In this document: positions 49,009 to 61,723 of the stretch, in pieces | How positions within the stretch are numbered: the stretch's first letter is position 1 | Layout of the letters: every line of letters begins with the position of its first letter | Assembly (NCBI GenBank): GCA_037957365.1 | Contig: JARHVA010004901.1 | Coordinates: forward strand, 609,001-673,000 | From: Torreya grandis | Lineage: Eukaryota > Streptophyta > Pinopsida > Cupressales > Taxaceae | Direction of reading: 5' to 3' | Length of the DNA stretch: 64,000 bases | Made by a program: the position numbers and the translations under genes | The notes under the pieces: generated by a model | The model's input: only the letters and a program-made list of their open reading frames with translations | The model's database searches: none | Told to the model about the DNA's origin: nothing

Positions 49009-50900
49009 ATGAAGCAAAGTTATACTCAATATGGAGTCTCTTATGGCCCTAGTTATGAGGAAGAGAATTTTTATGATGGGCATGATCACTTTATCATGTT
49101 TGAATATGTCACCCTTTTTGGGCTTAGTCTTTAAACACCAATCTAATCCATGTTGATTTTTTTACATCATCCCCATCCTTCTCCTTTAGCTTGCATGAGA
49201 AACCAAACTCCACAGTACTCTAAGGTTACCATTCTAGGCTATTCTCCTTCAGCTTACATGAGTGATCAAACTCCACAATGCTCAAAGGTTACCATTCTAA
49301 GTTATTCTCCTTCAACTTGTGCAAGTGATCAAACTCTATAATACTCGAAGGTTAACATTTTAGGTTATCCTTCTCTTTTACCTAGTGTGATTGATTAAGT
49401 TCTCCAACACTCAAAGATTACCATTATAGGCTATTCTCCTTTGGCTTGCATGAGTGACCAAGTTTTTCAATGCTTGAAGGTTACCATTTTAGTCCCTCCT
49501 CCTTTGGCTTGTGCAAGAAACTAAGCTCCACAATGCCTAGTCATTATCATTCTAGGCCCATTACTGGAATTTGTTGAACCTATTGTTGAGGAACATCAAT
49601 TAGCCTATTATTGAGCCATAAACCATTGCTTACAATGAACCAACTATTCCTCACTTTAAATTTTTTGTGTTGGTCTATGAGCCACAATAGAGCCAACCCT
49701 TACCTCTTCAAGAACCATCTTTTGAGGACCAAAATGTATTCAAAGTTGATATTTTACAACCAATTATAAACCAAGCCCACAATGTTATTATTGAACCACC
49801 CATTTATGATGAGTCGACCTGTGATGAATCACCCATTGATACTATACATATTATCAAGGAGTCTCACTCTAATGAGCTAGTATTTATTGAGTCCATTTTT
49901 AATGATTATAACCACCTTTGGGTAAATCATTACCTCAACCATTGTCTTAATTTTAAAGAACCCCCTCTCTCTAAAAACCATTCTCTATAGAGTTGTCTCT
50001 TGATATTTTTCCACTTATTGAGGAATCTTATTTTGATAGGCTAGTTTTTATCAAGTCATCCCTTGAGTGGTTCCCTCTCTTTGAGGGGCTTCACCTAGAT
50101 GAGGTAGTCTATATTTAACCCTTCCTAGATGAATCAATTTTTACAGAGCCCATTATGTCATAATAGACCATTACTTGTCCAAAGTCAAGCATTCAACAAA
50201 ACACTATTATAGTAGCATTCACAATCGATGAAGAATTAGAATTAGAGTCAAGTTTCATTTTTGAACTGACATTAGATTTAACATTAGAGACATTATTAAT
50301 ATTAGTCTCAATATTGGATTTAGAGTCCCTTGACTCAGACTCAACTTCAAAATTAAAATATAGTCATGGTTCTTATAACATTGGTTACACTTGCCTTCTG
50401 GATTATCTTGAATATATTTGTGATCCTTCTATAGTTTTTGAAGATGATTAATTTAACATTGACATAAGTTATCCTAGTATCTTTTATGAGGATTGTGTTT
50501 CTTTTCATCATTCCATTATCCCCACCAATTAGAGACATTATATTAACATATCACCTCCCACAAGTGTTGATTAGGACTAACATAATTGAACTTTATTGAA
50601 CTGCATCCATGGTGACATATTAGGTACAAAATCTCAGGGGGACTAAGACCACATTCATTCATAAGAAGAACAATCTCCTAATGAAACATTTTTAGAGGCA
50701 CTAGGGGATGATCAAACTTCAAATTAAGAATCTTTTAGTGAAACCTTTTTGAAGGCACTAAAAGATAATTAAATTCAAATGTTAACATCCCTAAGTGAAA
50801 CCTTCTCAAAGGTGTTATGGGATAATCAAGATAAATTCATTGGTGAAAATCTCATTAAGGCACCAATAACTGAGCACAAAAGTTCTTCACTACTTGACAA
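49009..50900 (+). pseudogene. Element E repeat-rich reading frame, unknown protein
   Basis: I start at ATG 49,009 (MKQSYTQYGVSYGPSYEEEN) because the following tandem repeat is in the same frame. After a stop at about 49,132 the frame continues into six or seven copies of a 21-residue unit (49,150-49,560). After a one-base shift a Ser/Asp/Glu-rich part follows with diverged copies of a motif like ESHSNELVFIESI (about 49,860) and ESYFDRLVFIKSSL (about 50,027), then ELELESSFIFELTLDL (about 50,235). No known domain. It occupies the place of gag-pol but resembles neither. Confidence 0.55.
49170..49560 (+). repeat. 63-bp coding minisatellite
   Basis: Six to seven direct copies of a 63-base unit. 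Conserved words are TATTCTCCTTCAGCTTACATG, GTGATCAAACTCCACAATGC and AAGGTTACCATTCTA. Period 63 keeps the frame and gives a repeated SPLACMSDQTPQCSKVTILG-like segment of 21 residues. Later copies are more diverged and carry stops. Confidence 0.85.
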
Positions 50901-51600
50901 ATACATAATATAAAAAATCACATCAATACATCTTCCAATCTATAGCATAATCAAAATCAAATTACAGCAACTCTCAAGACTAAAAAATAGATAAATATGA
51001 TGGTCCTATCAAGAGCATATTCATAAGTCTTTGGCCACACTATAACCAAAATTATGTTGAATCTAGAATCAACAAAATTATGTCTGTCTAAAAATCCTAA
51101 TCTTCATTTGTTACCCAATCATTATACATTTCATTATAATCCATAATTTCATTACCAACTTTTACCATTTATCATGTGCCTAATGTTATTTATCCTCCCT
51201 GGATGCACTTTCTTGTATAGAGGCTACAAGGATATCTTGTCTCAATATTTGAAATAAATAAAATCAATGACCAATGAGGATCACAACAACATCATTGAAG
51301 TCTAAATATGTAACAAGTTCTTGATAGAGAAGTTATTTAGATGAGGTGTTGGCTAGAAATTTTTATGGTTATCCTAGCTATCTCAAATGTTGATAAGGAC
51401 ATGTATCTCCATGTTAGCAAGAGCAATTATTCTGAAAGGGTGTGGGCTAGCAATTTTTATGATTAATTATTTTAGTTGTCTTATATGTTGACCAAGATGT
51501 GCATCTCCATGTCAGCAAGAATAACATAACCATTTACCCTACCATTTTCCTTGCCTCATCTCTTTGGGGCAACCCTATTGACCATTTCATTCTAGGCATC
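50901..51600 (+). other. Element E, region between frame and tail
   Basis: No clear frame. A 90-base segment appears twice, at about 51,345-51,440 and 51,445-51,535, around GGTGTTGGCTAG...AATTTTTATGRTTA and CATCTCCATGTTAGCAAGA. Confidence 0.5.
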
Positions 51601-53700
51601 TTATATCATTGTGTCTCATTTGTCACACTATTTGAACTACATTGACTTGAGGTCTTTTAGGACTATGTAGGTAATACTCAATTTCTATTGAGGTCAGCTC
51701 GATCACCTTCACCATGTTCTCACTATTTTGTGATAAATTGTTAAGTTTGAATGATGTATCCATGTTGTGAGTATTTTTTAAATTTGAACTCTCTCTCCAT
51801 TTTGTGAGCAAATGTAATTATCGCTTGAGGGTAACCCTTTTGCCACTATAGCCAATTGTCCTCTTATCATTTTTATGGCATTCCTTATACCATTTTATTA
51901 TAGCATACCTTTACTATTGACCAAGGATTATTTTTAGACATCCTACCCAACCCCTTTTTGATCTTGGTTCCTTTGGTTCTTCTTGCACCTTTTATAGGGA
52001 GATTTTGATCTAGTTTTAATGGTTTTATAATTCTATGTTTAAATGATGGTCTATGAAAGTAGTGTGATAGTAGATCTGGAAAGTTATCTTTCATTTACAT
52101 TTTATTTAGTGTTATTGATTATAAATACTTATGGGTAAATCAATATTTCATTTGGTACTATTGATGATAACCACCTTTGAGAAAATCAATGTTATGATGT
52201 TGTTTCCTAATTATAAGTACCTATGGGTAAATTAGGAATAATGCCTTTTTATCATGCATTGCCACATCTCCTTGTCATTAATATTATCATTTTCCTTATC
52301 ATTTGCCTTTATTTATGAACTTATTATGACCTAGTTAATTTTTCACTGCCTTTTGTGTTGGTATAAATATTGTAGCTTGACATCCTAATGGGACTATGTA
52401 GACCATGCTCTATTCATGTTGAGGTCTACTTAGTCCCTCTTTTCCATATGCTCTTTCCATTTTACAAGCACTAATTTGAACACTTTGATCATTTTAAGAG
52501 CCCATTTTCCTTATTTCCTCTACAACATCAATCATGCTTTCCTGTCATCACTTTTTTTTTATCCCATTTCCTGGGAGAACTACATTTGGCCTGAATTTCA
52601 TGCTAGACCTTACATCCATGGAACTACATAGGTAGTGTACACTTGTCTTGTACATCTGGAGTCAGCTTGGCCATCCCCTTCCTTTTCTTTTTTTTCCCAC
52701 ATTTTATTTTTTCTTATTGTTTCCCTGTCCCTTGGGGGTAACTTTGTGTCTTTTGTTCTTATTACGCTATCATAGAAAGTAATGCCTCTACTCCATGTAC
52801 ATGGAAACAATTATTTTCTATTTTCACTAACATTGTGACTAACTCTTGTTTCTGTGTGTTTATTTTATTTTTACGGTTGTTTTATTGTGATTTCTTATCT
52901 CGACATTTATTTTATTTTGTTATTTATTTAATTTTTATTCCTTTGTTGTTTCTTCTTGGTCTTTTGTGTTCCTATTTTGTCTTATTTTATTTTCCATGTA
53001 CATCTTTTTTAGTTGACATGGATCTAGATTATTCATATCTTTCTTTCATTTTATTTACTAAATTTTTCTTGCTTGGCTTTTCTACATTCTTTTTCCTACT
53101 TAAGTCTTGATTGATTGGTTACATTTATGTTTTGTTTTTCTTTATTTTATTCATTTTTGTTTAAATGTAAATCATTATAAATTTGGTATTGATAGTTCTT
53201 ATCATTATCCTTAGAAATAAATATTCACATTTGAACCAACTCATCTCAATTGAAATACCATGTCATTATAGTTCATTCATACTTATGATGAATAATTTCA
53301 TTTTTATATAGTAAGCACTAAGTGCTTTGGATCCCAAGTCAAAAAGTCAATGCAACCCTTAAGATCAGCTCTCAATGCACCAAAAGCTTCACACATGACT
53401 CTATGCAAGATGTGCATCTCTTGGCATACATTATGAGTTTAATTGAATAGTGGTCCATTTTATTCTATTCTTCATTCCTCATTCTATTTCCTCCCACTTC
53501 TAGGTGAACTACATAAGATTGAGGTCCATTTGGACCATGTAGGTAGTGCTTGGATACATGATGTATCTCAGGTTAGTTTAGCCACCTTTATTCTTCTTTT
53601 CATCTCTTTCATCACTTTGTGCATCCTTGTCTACCTAGTTTCTTATGGATTTTACAATCATTAGACCATCATATATGCATTTGCACCCACTCATTTTTAA
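51600..53700 (+). other. Element E tail with GAACTAC repeats
   Basis: Copies of the GAACTACATYGG...ATGTAGGTAG motif begin at about 51,634, 52,375 (decayed), 52,567 and 53,507, each followed by GAGGTCAGCTCG-like sequence. B's tail has the same. Pyrimidine-rich plus-strand stretches (52,680-53,160) give hydrophobic open frames such as 52,835-53,110 that are compositional artefacts. Confidence 0.65.
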
Positions 53701-54343
53701 TCTTTGGATTAGGTTATATCCTTGAGCTATGCTTTATAATTTTCCCTACTGGGGCATAAAATTTAGACTAATCACCAAATAAAATCAGCCCTATAGGGGC
53801 AAAATTATTTATCAGTGATCAAAATCAGCCTTATTGGGGAAAAATCACTTTATCAATTAATCAAAATTTATCTACTGGGGCATATTATTATTTCCTTTCT
53901 TTAGAATAATGCTCTCCTTTTTATTCTAATCCCAAGCTCTATAATTTTTGCCCTTATTCAGGTAGACTTTAAAATATGTAACTTGTTTTAGGCTCAATAA
54001 CTCCTTAAACATGTATTTTTCACCCTCTTTTGGGTGTGTTCAAAGTGTGTCTCTTATATTTTTAGATTGCATCCTTCCCACTTCCCCTACCTTTGGGGCC
54101 CATTATATTCTATTATATTTTAATCATTGAGAATCAATGTGTGTAAGCATTATCTTGTTTAGATTTAATCTCATCTATGGGTTAATTTATATCTTTCTCT
54201 CTCTTTTTGAGAGTCCATCCCTCTCTTTCATCCTCGTATGTCCTCTTGAGGGAGCATCATGGGTCATTTCCTTCAAATTTATTATTAACAACTCTTTTCT
54301 TTGAAAATATGTTGCTTTGTTTGAATGTCTTGCTATGCCTTCT
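53700..54343 (+). other. Element E tail, TACTGGGG repeats
   Basis: Three copies, about 60-65 bases apart, of a unit with AATCAGCCTTAYTGGGGCAAAAT lie at about 53,745-53,890. Nothing coding follows up to the polypurine tract. Confidence 0.55.
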
Positions 54344-54358
54344 CAAACAAGGGCAAAA
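54344..54358 (+). promoter_or_regulatory. Polypurine tract of element E
   Basis: CAAACAAGGGCAAAA directly upstream of the 3' LTR. Confidence 0.85.
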
Positions 54359-55550
54359 TATAGACATTCAATTCATAACACCATTGTGTTGAAATTTTCA
54401 ATCTTACTCGAAATGCACTCAAATGAATAATATGGGCCAAAATCACTTAAACACATTAAATGGTTTGAGCTTGTCATATACAAGTTCTAATTTAAGCTAA
54501 TGTATCCCTAATCAGGGAAATGCATTTTATGTGATTATTAAATTTTCTCAAAACATTTCAAGTCAAAATGAAAAAAAATGCAATTTGATGCTATAAACTA
54601 TTGTATTCTTATAATTTAGAAGCACACACATGCACGTGTTATTTCATGTCAATAATGGCCTAAATGGCATATTGGTCCATACAAAATGAACACCTTATTC
54701 TAATTATACTTCAGTCAAATTATAACCCAGTAACTTGACATTTTAACTAGTTTGATTAAGTGGGCAACCAATTTTTAAATAATTGCACAAAAATCAATTA
54801 ATCTTACTTAAGCTAATTAATCCAAATCAAGAGTATAAGTATAAAATCCATGAAATTTATTGAATATTTATTAATTGGAAATTGATTTCTATTATCTACA
54901 TCATCAGGTGGCATCATCTATGATGTGGAATCCATAAGCCATAAATGGAATAAATATCAGGTTTAAGGCCTCACATGCCTCTTTAATTTCCCTTCCTTAC
55001 AAATATTTATGGAGGTAATTATGATTTAAAACTATAAAATTGAATTAATGCATGGCCACACATCTTAATCTCAAGATGGATGGTCATGGTTAATTTAGAT
55101 TAATTCCAAAAATCTATAAATAGGAGGGCTAAGACCGCCATTTTTAAGCTCATTTAATTTATATTTATTATACAAAATTCTCTCCATGAACCATTTTTGT
55201 GTAGTGTTATTATGTTTAATTTATAATAACATAGATTCACTATAGGCATACATTTGATCAAATATCATGAACCTTATTTCATTGGTACACTTGAGATGAT
55301 GGAGAAGCAAGCCATTCATCATTGACAAATACTTGAGCATGAAATCAAGGGTAAAATCATGTTTTGAGTCACATTTGGAGGTGGTATTCTCTTGGGAAGG
55401 TTTTTTTATATATTCCTTCTTTCAAAATTTCTTAATTTTGTTTTGTGAACCCTGTTGAGGGAGTTGGCTTAGTTATTTATGTTATTTATGCATTTATTGA
55501 GTTTTCTTGACTAATGCTTGATCTAATTCACTTTGGATTCCATCTCTACA
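54359..55550 (+). repeat. Element E 3' LTR
   Basis: Starts TATAGACATTC and ends GGATTCCATCTCTACA. 1192 bases against 1193 for the 5' LTR. Many point differences are visible, so the insertion is not recent. Confidence 0.93.
55114..55122 (+). promoter_or_regulatory. TATA box of E 3' LTR
   Basis: CTATAAATA followed by GGAGGGCTAAGACC, matching 46,050. Confidence 0.6.
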
Positions 55551-55555
55551 TAAAC
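55551..55555. repeat. Target site duplication of element E, right copy
   Basis: TAAAC, identical to 45,287-45,291. Confidence 0.9.
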
Positions 55556-57452
55556 CACATGCAACCCACTACAAAAGACCACCACATCTCCTACATCTAA
55601 CAACATTCCTCCTTACTTCCATATGTAATCCACATCCACTTAGCTAGATAACTATTTTCTGGCTTATTCCACTTCACCTTATCAATCATCTTCTATCCCT
55701 TTTAGTAGTTACCAAACTAACCCTTATTTGATTTTTCCTCCCATTTTAATCCTACCATGACAATAATAGACTTTAGAAATATGGGGACTTACATTTAACA
55801 CCTTAGGGATCCTTTTGATCTCAACATACGAGGTGTTATTCTTCTATGTCCCCTCATTGACCTTACGAAATTCAAAGGGAATGGATATATCAATGAACAC
55901 ATCAAAGCTTATTTTATAACTATTAGGTAACTCTTATTTTGAGATGGGGTTATTTCAATAAAATCCCAAAACCCTAAAGGGAATAACACTCAATTATTAT
56001 TACCACCTCTATAAGGGGTCTATACATTCCTTTCACCAACTCATGGAAAAACATTTAATATATTTTAATATGAACAAAATCTTGAAGACTAACATATGAG
56101 AGTTATTTCACATCAAGCAATAACACAATGAGTCAGTCACCCATTTCATCATAAGATGGTAGTAGGTCTTATATTCCTCTGCCAACACACCCAACATGGA
56201 TCAAAAAGAATTATGGGATATCTTCCTTCACTCCATTAATAAATATATGATGGGGGATGTCCATAAATTCCCATATTAATCCTATGAAAAAGCTCTTGAG
56301 ATTGCCTTACAAATAGACTAGGTGGTTATTGATAGTGGTCTATGAACTTATGGGACCAATGGGTACATTATCACCCCAAACCAAAATAATGGGGGATTTT
56401 AAATTACAAGGAAAAAATACCAATAGCTAAATCCCCAAGGTCCTAAATCAAAATAGGAATGCCACTATCACTGGTGTCACTGACCAAAAAAGGAAGCCAG
56501 ACCCTATGAATAATAATCAATATCAACCTATAAACAACACCAATGCTACTAAAAACATAGGTGATAGGTGCCAAAATCACCCTCTTTCCATTCATGTGGG
56601 TAACTTCAACTGACCACCACCATTAAACATACAACACTAGAACCATAATCATATTTGATACAATCTTATCGAAGAGTTCCCCCAATTTCAGAACCAAACC
56701 TATTATCAAAGAAATAATCAACAAGGGTTTGGGAAATAGGGATAGAACATAAGTCCTAGGGAATATGATCCCAATGTCTATTTCCTCTTCCATGGAGTCA
56801 TTGTTTATAACACTTATAACTCTAAAGAGTACAATAAATTTATCCAGATACTCTTAGAAGATCAAAGGTTAACATTTGTTGATATGTTCTTTGGGAACAT
56901 TGGTACAAACTCTCACACCTTTTCAAATGGCCTCATTGTTCCTCAAAATTATAATCTCCAAATCTACAAAACCTCTTTCCTAACCACCTAGCATGTATTA
57001 CCCAAATCTAATATCAGGGTGGTACATAGAACCACCCAATTAAACATAATAGCATGCATTCATGATGTTGAAGCCTCCACCTATGGGATAGTAAAACTGA
57101 TGTTAATCCATAGTTGGGAGTGTAAGGCCAAACTAGGATGATAGGATTCATGTAATTTGAAGTTGAATAAGAGATGAATGCCATTACTTGCACCATAGAG
57201 TATCATCTTATAACCCTTAATCCTTCAAACATTCAAAATTGAAACTATTCATAAACCCACGGAGAACTATGATTTGATCTTTGATTTATCCAAGACATTC
57301 TCCTAAATTTCATTCCTTAACCTAGTTAAGAACTCACCCATTCATCAGTTATCCTTGATTGATGCCCTAGGACTAGGGAATATATCTAGTGTTACTCCTC
57401 CAAAAGCTTAAATCAACCACATTGATCTAGACATGTTTTCACCTAGTCAAGA
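55556..57452 (+). pseudogene. Element G gag, continuation after E
   Basis: Plus-strand frames continue the Pro-rich region and then give a capsid-like core: LTKFKGNGYINEHIKAYF (about 55,865-55,915), YKGSIHSFHQLMEKHL (about 56,010), HNESVTHFIIRW (about 56,130), the order of the retrotransposon gag domain. Later fragments (EYNKFIQILLEDQRLTFVDMFF, about 56,830) are not assigned. H's LTR cuts it at 57,453. The short minus-strand frame 57,014-57,196 is a shadow. Confidence 0.6.
57448..57452. repeat. Possible target site duplication of element H
   Basis: CAAGA precedes the LTR terminus TGTTAGAGG. The partner copy lies beyond the right window edge. Confidence 0.3.
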
Positions 57453-60107
57453 TGTTAGAGGTATAATCACTAAGAGGGGGTGAATCAATGACCCTAGATA
57501 ATCCAACTTCAATTTCAAACCTTTAAAAACTCTTAATAAATTACCAAAATCTTTCATGAATCATACACATCATTCAGAACAATGAATAAGAGAGATAATG
57601 CAAGATTAAGCACATAACACATGACATATGTGGGAAACCCTCTTGGGGGAGAAAACCCACTAGAACCTAAAATTAAATTACTATCTTATAATAAAAATAA
57701 CCAATTTATACTAACTATAGCTGATCAAGGAACTACCATCTCTTATTTTAGTGAGACTGTAATCCCACAAGGAGCTACTACACCTATCTAGCTGAGCTAC
57801 CGCAACAACTAGACCTTTAGAAATTTTCACCTTGTAAGAAGGATACAACCCCATAAATGTTGATATTTCATAATACTACCTATGAATAAAACATCTCCTT
57901 GAATATTGATTTCCTACCAATCTGATGGAGATATAAAGAATATCATCTCTCTTCAACTCTACACACTTAATACATCCAAATCCACATTTTAGATCACTCT
58001 TCACTCCTCGGTAACAAATCTATCACCACATAAATAACATGAAAAAATGGTCATACACATATTCCACACTCAAATATATCTCTAAAATAAGACACCAACA
58101 TCACACAGATAGCATCTATCCTTTGCTCACACTCAAAGCATCCAAAATATCCTTTTGGATCACCCTAGACCAGTTTGCTCATCCTCAATCTGCAAGAGCA
58201 CTCTTATGACATTAGAAACATGAACCAAAATTAATACACATAGTCATTAAAATACTCTACTCATTAACTCTTCTACTAGTCACTCTACCTTTCCTTCACA
58301 CCATAACTCTCTCTCTCACACACACCTCATACAAGTCTAGAAACCATCACATTTGGTTTCACTATTTATAGAGAATTCATGATCATCACCATCTTGGTTG
58401 GCCAATAGGCATACCTTAACCATTAATGCATCTATCACATTGAGACATATCTCAATACCATCCACATAGTTTATCTATAGCACCCATGGGTCACCCTTAA
58501 GCAACTACACTTATTAATTAGGCCCTTATAGCTCTTATAGGTCTCATAGAAACCTATTCACCCATTTAACACTTAATCAAGAAAAATAAGAACATAGAAG
58601 CACTTTAAAATATATGGATCCACTCCTTATGTCACATTATACATCCTCAAATTATCACAGTCAAATCTTCTCACTTTTACGTATGCTCAAACAACTCAAA
58701 CACTGACATGGTACACAGGAGCATCATGAATGAACACCTAGTCAACTTTTTAAGCATTGTTAATCCTCAAAATATATTAATCACACCCAAATGTTAAACC
58801 TTGAACATTTGACCTCATCTCGTGTAATTTATAATGTTAATTGAACATGCACCGTTGATCTCTTGTACGTAGCTCAATCTTTATCTTTGTTAAATATTGG
58901 ACAACTTGAAATAATCTCACTCAATACACTATTTATATGTATATTTAAAAACATACACTCATTTTTTGACCTTAGAAGAAGACTGATCTTTACCTTTTGA
59001 AAAATTGACTATGGGAACCATTGCAATCTCCCTGGAAGGCCAACTTTGGACCTCAATAACTTTTTTGTGCTTAGATGCATGATAAAAAATTTAGACCATA
59101 TGATATCCTCACATAGGATAATATAACCATATATAAATATAATCTTATGAATTTTGTGTGTGTAATATATAATGATATTAATCTACTCACTCAGATTTTT
59201 CTGTCATAGAGCCAACTATGCCTATAACTACTTGGAACGCTAACTTTGCACATGCATATATTTTGATGGGATTCATCGCATGACCTAAAAAAAATTCATA
59301 TAAAATAGGAACCAAAATTAAAATACCCATATGATCAAATAATTTTTAAACTTCCACACATGAAAAATATGACTACATCAAAATGCCTACTCAAATTTTC
59401 TTGCCACATGCAAATTTAGCTAAGTATGGGAAAACATTGTCAAATTGTCTGGGAGCCCAAATTTGTACTTGCATATATTTTGTCATTCTTGGTAACATGA
59501 CCTTATATTTAGTGTATAATATATTCTCTAATATTTGAACTCATCCATATATCAATATGCTCCTAAAACTTTCATATGTGTGAGATATGATGTCACCTAA
59601 ATGCTTACTCGACTCGATTTGAACATAGAAAATACTATCAAATTTTATAGAAGCCCAACTTTTCACACACATATTTTGTCATGATTCATATCATTACCTA
59701 AAATTTAGTGCATATCAACTAGGGACTAATTTTATCACAACCATATGACTAACTCCCCCTGACTCATCCACATGTGGTAATTATGATGTCAGCAAACTGC
59801 CTACTCATATTTTCTGCCACTAGACCCAAATTGTCCTGATGAAAATAATTATCAAATAGATGAAATACACTCATGAACACAATAAATCAAATAATATAAA
59901 ACTTCTTATGGTACCTATTTCACATTCTCAATACTTGAGACTCATCCCTAATCATATCAAACCATGCCAAAATTGAAGATCAACTAAGCCTTCTTCAAGC
60001 ATACTAGGGAAATCACATTGCACACTTTGTCATTGTCACTTAAAATATCAATTCATTTCATCCACTCAATTTTACACTTTTATGACATCACTAACAACTC
60101 TTCAACA
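57453..60107 (-). repeat. Element H 3' LTR
   Basis: Starts TGTTAGAGG and ends CTTCAACA on the plus strand, so in element orientation it runs TGTTGAAG...CCTCTAACA. The first 600 bases match 63,418-64,000 (AACCTAGATAATCTAA, CACATAACACATGACATATGTGG, GGGGTAAAACCCACTAGAACCT). The right end is set by the polypurine tract at 60,108. At 2.65 kb it is long, as expected for Sireviruses in big genomes. Confidence 0.78.
58362..58371 (-). promoter_or_regulatory. Candidate TATA box of element H LTR
   Basis: CTATAAATAG on the minus strand, about 910 bases before the LTR's downstream end. Position and sequence fit a U3 promoter. Confidence 0.5.
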
Positions 60108-60120
60108 ATCTCCCTTTTTA
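60108..60120 (-). promoter_or_regulatory. Polypurine tract of element H
   Basis: On the minus strand AAAAAGGGAGAT directly precedes the LTR start TGTTGAAG, with TTGACATCAATG just before it. This arrangement is characteristic of the 3' end of Sireviruses. Confidence 0.8.
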
Positions 60121-60179
60121 TCATTGATGTCAACACACATCATTCAACTCACCTTCCTTCTCTCTCTTTAAGTACTCTC

Positions 60180-60810
60180 ATAATAAGAACTTTCTCCCCC
60201 TTTAACACAATGAGAAATTCAGCACCAACTAATCCTAATGACTTGAAAATACTACCATTATGATAATACCATCTTATAAATATAGTACAAACTCCCCCTT
60301 ACCTTGAGCCTACCTCTTCTTGCCTTGATAACTTCCTCTTTCTCTATGCCAACACTCTCTTCAACCAAGCACTATAATAAATGAATAAAGAACACACAAA
60401 ACACTAAAATATGATGGAAATCACCAAGGAACATATGATAGGTACTCCCCTTAATATTTTTGAGAAATTTCACCCCCTAAGCATCTTCATATCTCTGCAC
60501 ACCATGAAGAACCACCATTCAAGCTTACTAGCCTTCCATCTCAAACCACCTCTAAGACCACCAATATAACTTCATGCCACTCATAAAACATGACACATGT
60601 TCTCAAACAACTTGAAAACTCTCCTTGAAATACTCATGCCTTTATCTTTTGGAGAAACTGAGCAAAAACATCACATCTTCATTACTAGGCCTGTCTAGAC
60701 TCCTTATAACCTTACTTAAAACTTCTAGAGCCCATTAATAATATTAGATGCACCTTAAAGACTTTAAAATTCACATCTAGATAAATCTCATATTCCCCCT
60801 CAAAAACACC
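60180..60810 (-). repeat. Extra polypurine-tract-like copies
   Basis: Pyrimidine runs on the plus strand (GGGGGAGA-like on the element strand) occur at about 60,194 (TCTCCCCCTTT), 60,289 (ACTCCCCCTTA), 60,446 (ACTCCCCTTA), 60,471 (CACCCCCTAA) and 60,796 (TTCCCCCTCA). Multiple polypurine tracts upstream of the 3' LTR are a described Sirevirus feature. Confidence 0.6.
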
Positions 60811-61723
60811 AATTTACAACAACTATATCATCCTCTGCAATATACTTCACAAACCAACTTGCCAATTAGGCCTTTATCTTGACAAATTTATGAATAATTT
60901 GAAAACCAAAAACCTTCAAATCTCTGTGAAGCTTGATTTGATAACCCATTTGGTCCATTAAATATATTAATAATCCTTATACCTCAACTCATAATTCAAA
61001 CCACCTTTCTAGCATAGCTCAAAACCCTAGAACCTCAAAACAAACATGGTCAACAAATCTCCTTCTAGACAATGTCCACTTCTAAAACTTCTTATACACT
61101 TGGAGACAACCATCACACACTTCTAGATTAAGATTTGAGATTCCACATATTTGGCAAACCATACATCCTATAAACTATTTTAGGACTTGCATACTCTTAA
61201 TCACAAACTAGAAAACCCAAGAGCAAACGAAAATTCTCCAATTGTACACAAAATATCTTCAAAGCTTGAAATCATCTAGAACACATCATAAAGAAGTGTA
61301 TAGACCTTTTTGAGCATTAAACTCTTCTTGAAATTTTATCAATCCCATTAGGTCACCTAGAAACATCCAGTTTAACCCTATGGACATTGCATACATAACA
61401 ACACTTGCTTCTCCACTAAAAGGAGTCTCTTAAGAAGTATAGATAGAGATACCCTACTTCACAATGTCCTATAACAATGTGAAACTAGGAGTTGCCCATA
61501 AATCCTCATATTCCTTCTCCTCCTTGGTCATCTAATACTTATAGTTATTCTTCTTTTTCTTAAGCTTAAGAGAAGAAACATGCTCATCCACTATAATATT
61601 CTCCTTTTCTTCTAGGATTGAATTGACAATACATAGAGACAACATAAATTCATGGCATACCTTTTCATATGAAGAATCCACCTTGCAGTTAGGAACCTCA
61701 TCACTAGGAATTAATAATTGATG
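60811..61723 (-). other. Element H internal, no coding signal
   Basis: Where pol should lie I see only AT-rich sequence without RT, integrase or protease motifs. Pol is deleted or replaced. Confidence 0.6.

Larger units (their letters stand above)
45292..55550 (+). mobile_element. Element E: complete LTR element lacking pol
   Basis: A 10.26-kb plus-strand element with LTRs 45,292-46,484 and 54,359-55,550, a TAAAC target duplication, a PBS (46,488), a polypurine tract (54,344) and a Tat-type leader and tail. I find no protease, RT, RNase H or integrase motif in 46,500-54,340. The coding place is taken by a repeat-rich frame from 49,009 onward. It is therefore a non-autonomous Tat relative, probably mobilised by autonomous copies such as B. 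Both LTR starts have lost the TG (TT and TA). Confidence 0.9.

Noticed and set aside
52835..53110. 91-residue hydrophobic frame resembling a membrane protein
   Set aside because: The plus strand is T/C-rich here, which encodes Phe, Leu and Ser by composition alone. It lies in E's untranslated tail and has no conserved motif.
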